This document shows, in pieces, positions 62,325 to 64,000 of a stretch of DNA of 64,000 bases. Location: assembly GCF_023715365.1 (NCBI RefSeq), contig NZ_JAMBNZ010000008.1, positions 62,001 to 126,000 of the forward strand. Reading direction: 5' to 3'. This DNA comes from Georgenia satyanarayanai (GTDB lineage: Bacteria > Actinomycetota > Actinomycetes > Actinomycetales > Actinomycetaceae). A program made the translations under genes and the position numbers. The notes below the pieces were generated by a model. It made no database searches, had not been told where the DNA came from, and worked only from the letters and a program-made list of their open reading frames with translations. The stretch's first letter is position 1, and each line of letters starts with the position of its first letter.

Positions 62325-63074
62325 TCAGCCCGGGTCGGCGCCCGGCACCTCCTCCTCGACCTCGTCACGCTGGACGAAGGCGCCCTGCAGCTCCTCCTCG
62401 TCCTCCTGCCGCTGGACGAAGGCGCCCTGCAGCTCCTCCTCGTCCTCCTGCCGCTGGACGAAGGCGCCCTGCAGCTCCTCCTCGTCCTCCTGCCGCTGGA
62501 CCGGCGCTGGCGCCGGTCCAGCCATGACGGCCTCGGCCGTGGACGCCGCCTCGCGCTCGAAACGGTCGCCGGGGTCGGAGACCCGCACGCCCGTGCCGGT
62601 GTCGCTCCCGTCGACCGGCCCGCTCCGCTGCTGGACGACGTGGGTGAGCTCGTGGGCGAGCATGGTGCGTCCCGCCGTCGAGGACGGGTCGTAGCGCTGG
62701 AAGACGACGTCGGAACCCACCGTGTAGGCGTGGGCGCCGACGGCGCGGGCCGAGTCGCTCGCGGCGCCGCCGCTGTGGACGCGCACGTCCGTGAAGTCGG
62801 CGCCCAGGCGGGCCTCCATGTCCGTCTGCACGTCGGGCTCCAGCGCCTGCCCGCCGCCGGAGCCCACGACGTCGAGGACCGGGGACCGCTCCTGGAGCAC
62901 CTCCCCGGTGGCCTCGTTCCCCACCAGCCGCTGCAGCCCGAGCAGGCCCTCGGCCCCGAGGACGTCCGGGCGGTGCGCGGCCGCGGCGCGCAGCAGGTGG
63001 GGCTCCGGTGCAGCCGGCCGGGAGGTCCGCGTCGATCGTTCCCCGGCCGGGGCCCGCTGGTCGTGCTCGCGCAT
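62325..63074 (-). CDS. DUF4157 (eCIS core) protein with acidic C-terminal repeats
   Basis: A 249-residue protein. Residues 75-150 form a DUF4157 metalloprotease-like domain with DVRVHSGGAASDSARAVGAHAYTVGSDVVF and the zincin motif HELTH (141-145) in MLAHELTHVVQQR. After a short linker the tail consists of three perfect copies of QRQEDEEELQGAFV and a fourth partial one. DUF4157 proteins are diagnostic companions of eCIS and are often N-terminal to toxins; here no toxin domain is attached. The ATG at 63074 follows GAGGGG; a GTG six bases upstream is possible. Confidence 0.9.
   Translation of the reverse strand: MREHDQRAPAGERSTRTSRPAAPEPHLLRAAAAHRPDVLGAEGLLGLQRLVGNEATGEVLQERSPVLDVVGSGGGQALEPDVQTDMEARLGADFTDVRVHSGGAASDSARAVGAHAYTVGSDVVFQRYDPSSTAGRTMLAHELTHVVQQRSGPVDGSDTGTGVRVSDPGDRFEREAASTAEAVMAGPAPAPVQRQEDEEELQGAFVQRQEDEEELQGAFVQRQEDEEELQGAFVQRDEVEEEVPGADPG
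62369..62494 (-). repeat. 42-base tandem repeat, three perfect copies
   Basis: Units 62369-62410, 62411-62452 and 62453-62494 are identical and each codes for 14 residues (QRQEDEEELQGAFV, permuted). Identity at synonymous positions indicates recent duplication or conversion and a copy number that may vary between strains. Confidence 0.9.
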
Positions 63075-63182
63075 CGTCACCCCTCGGTTCGGCTGCGTCC
63101 AGGGTTTCAGCGGGCGCCGAGCCGGTGAAGGGTCCGCGGTCCGTCCCAAGGGGAAGCGGCACGTGCCCGAACGGGCGCCCAC

Positions 63183-64000
63183 TCACCGCACGAGGGGCCA
63201 GTACCCGCCGAACTCGCTGGGCACGGTGAGCCGGCCGAGCTTGCGGTACTCGCGCTGCACGGCGGTCACGACGTGGGCCATCGTCACCGTGCCGCCGTCG
63301 TCGGCCGCGAAGTACGCCGCGGTGACGGCGGCGGACCGGATCGCGCCCCCGGCCAGCTCGAAGGCGCCGGCGCAGAAGCCCAGGTCCAGCTCCGCCGCCC
63401 GGGGCAGCGTGGTGCCGAGGCAGCGGTCCCACAGCCGCTGCCGCTGGGCGACGTCGGGCACGGGGAAGTCGACGACGACGTCGAGCCGGCGGGTGAAGGC
63501 GTCGTCGATGTTGGCGCGCAGGTTGGTGGCGAGGACGGCGAGGCCGTCGAAGCTCTCGAGGCGCTGGAGGAGGTAGGCGCTCTCGATGTTGGCGTAGCGG
63601 TCGTGCGCGTCCTTGACCTCCGAGCGTTTGCCGAAGACGGCGTCGGCCTCGTCGAAGAGGAGGACGGCGTTGACGCCCTGCGCGGCGGCGAAGATCCGCT
63701 CGAGGTTCTTCTCCGTCTCCCCCACGTACTTGTCGACGACGGTGGCCAGGTCGACGACGTACAGGTCCAGCCCCAGGTCCTGGGCGACGACCTCCGCCGA
63801 CATCGTCTTGCCCGTGCCGGAGTCACCCGCGAAGAGGGCGACGACGCCGCGCCCGCGGGCGCCGCCGGGTCGCATCCGCCACTCGCCGAGGACCTGCTCG
63901 CGGTGCCGCGCGCGCAGCGCGATCTCCTGCAGGCCGGTGAGCGCGGGTTCGGGCAGCACGAGGTCGGCCCAGCCCACCGCGGGCCGCACCCGGCGGGCCA
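63183..64000 (-). CDS. AAA+ ATPase of the injection system (5' end outside window)
   Basis: The reading frame is open to the window edge; about 272 residues are visible. It is a classical AAA+ domain: Walker A FAGDSGTGKTMSAEVVA, Walker B VLLFDEADAVFGKRSEVKDAHDRYAN, sensor 1 LATNLRANIDDAFTRRLD with the arginine fingers, and a C-terminal helical lid. eCIS clusters contain one such ATPase (Pvc15/Afp15-like), thought to help assemble the particle or load cargo. A GTG at 63989 exists, but the protein clearly continues upstream. It is 108 bases before the DUF4157 gene on the same strand. Confidence 0.93.
   Translation of the reverse strand, partial: ARRVRPAVGWADLVLPEPALTGLQEIALRARHREQVLGEWRMRPGGARGRGVVALFAGDSGTGKTMSAEVVAQDLGLDLYVVDLATVVDKYVGETEKNLERIFAAAQGVNAVLLFDEADAVFGKRSEVKDAHDRYANIESAYLLQRLESFDGLAVLATNLRANIDDAFTRRLDVVVDFPVPDVAQRQRLWDRCLGTTLPRAAELDLGFCAGAFELAGGAIRSAAVTAAYFAADDGGTVTMAHVVTAVQREYRKLGRLTVPSEFGGYWPLVR

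Noticed and set aside
62369-62494. CRISPR-like regular repeats
   Set aside because: The 42-base units are contiguous with no spacers and are in frame within a protein gene.

Overview
The window is very GC-rich DNA from an actinomycete, probably in or near Micrococcales. Genes are tightly packed with many GTG starts and 4-base start/stop overlaps. There is a decarboxylating 6-phosphogluconate dehydrogenase, a mycothiol/glutathionyl-reductase-like GST, an LPXTG-anchored enzyme, and a fused OleBC of the type known in Micrococcus relatives. I see no rRNA, tRNA, CRISPR array, integrase or transposase. The genus is inference.

Layout. 0-7.3 kb: the 3' part of a SNF2 helicase, a HIT protein, a MarR regulator, an operon of metallophosphoesterase, VKOR and DtxR regulator, and a GCS2-type glutamate-cysteine ligase. 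7.4-25 kb: a large sugar-acid island. It holds gluconokinase, fructuronate reductase (uxuB-like), glucuronate isomerase (uxaC), a LarA-family nickel-pincer enzyme with all catalytic residues, a wall-anchored GH3 glycosidase, gnd, a LacI repressor, larE and larB for the nickel-pincer cofactor, and a TRAP transporter with two tandem binding proteins. No mannonate dehydratase, KDG kinase or aldolase is present. The genes instead spell glucuronate > fructuronate > mannonate > gluconate > 6-phosphogluconate > ribulose-5-phosphate, with the LarA homologue as mannonate/gluconate 2-epimerase. One sequence motif, GGCAAC-N4-GGCAAC or its palindromic form, lies before uxaC/larA, GH3, gnd, lacI/larE and the second TRAP operon, and ties the island into one regulon.

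25-38 kb: ordinary accessory genes (NhaA, amidohydrolase, GST, PadR and GntR pairs, a lipoprotein, MarR with an ABC exporter, HAD phosphatase, aldo/keto reductase). Several have readable operators. 38.4-43.2 kb: oleA-oleBC-oleD for head-to-head long-chain olefin synthesis, with a short interspersed repeat that has contributed to the OleB-OleC linker. 43.3-44.7 kb: a DUF4282-like membrane protein and deoD.

44.8-64 kb: a contractile injection system (eCIS/CIS). A large MalT/SARP-type regulator converges on a long minus-strand operon. In the direction of transcription this encodes an AAA+ ATPase (cut by the window end), a DUF4157 protein, sheath, tube, a small assembly protein, a DUF6760-like protein, a 1330-residue disordered repeat protein, a second tube protein, a LysM hub protein, a VgrG spike, gp25, gpJ and gpI-like baseplate proteins, and a zinc-ribbon/membrane/lectin-like protein that may link the particle to the membrane. 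No capsid, portal or terminase is present, so this is not a prophage. The tape measure and sheath terminator are not seen and may lie beyond the right edge.
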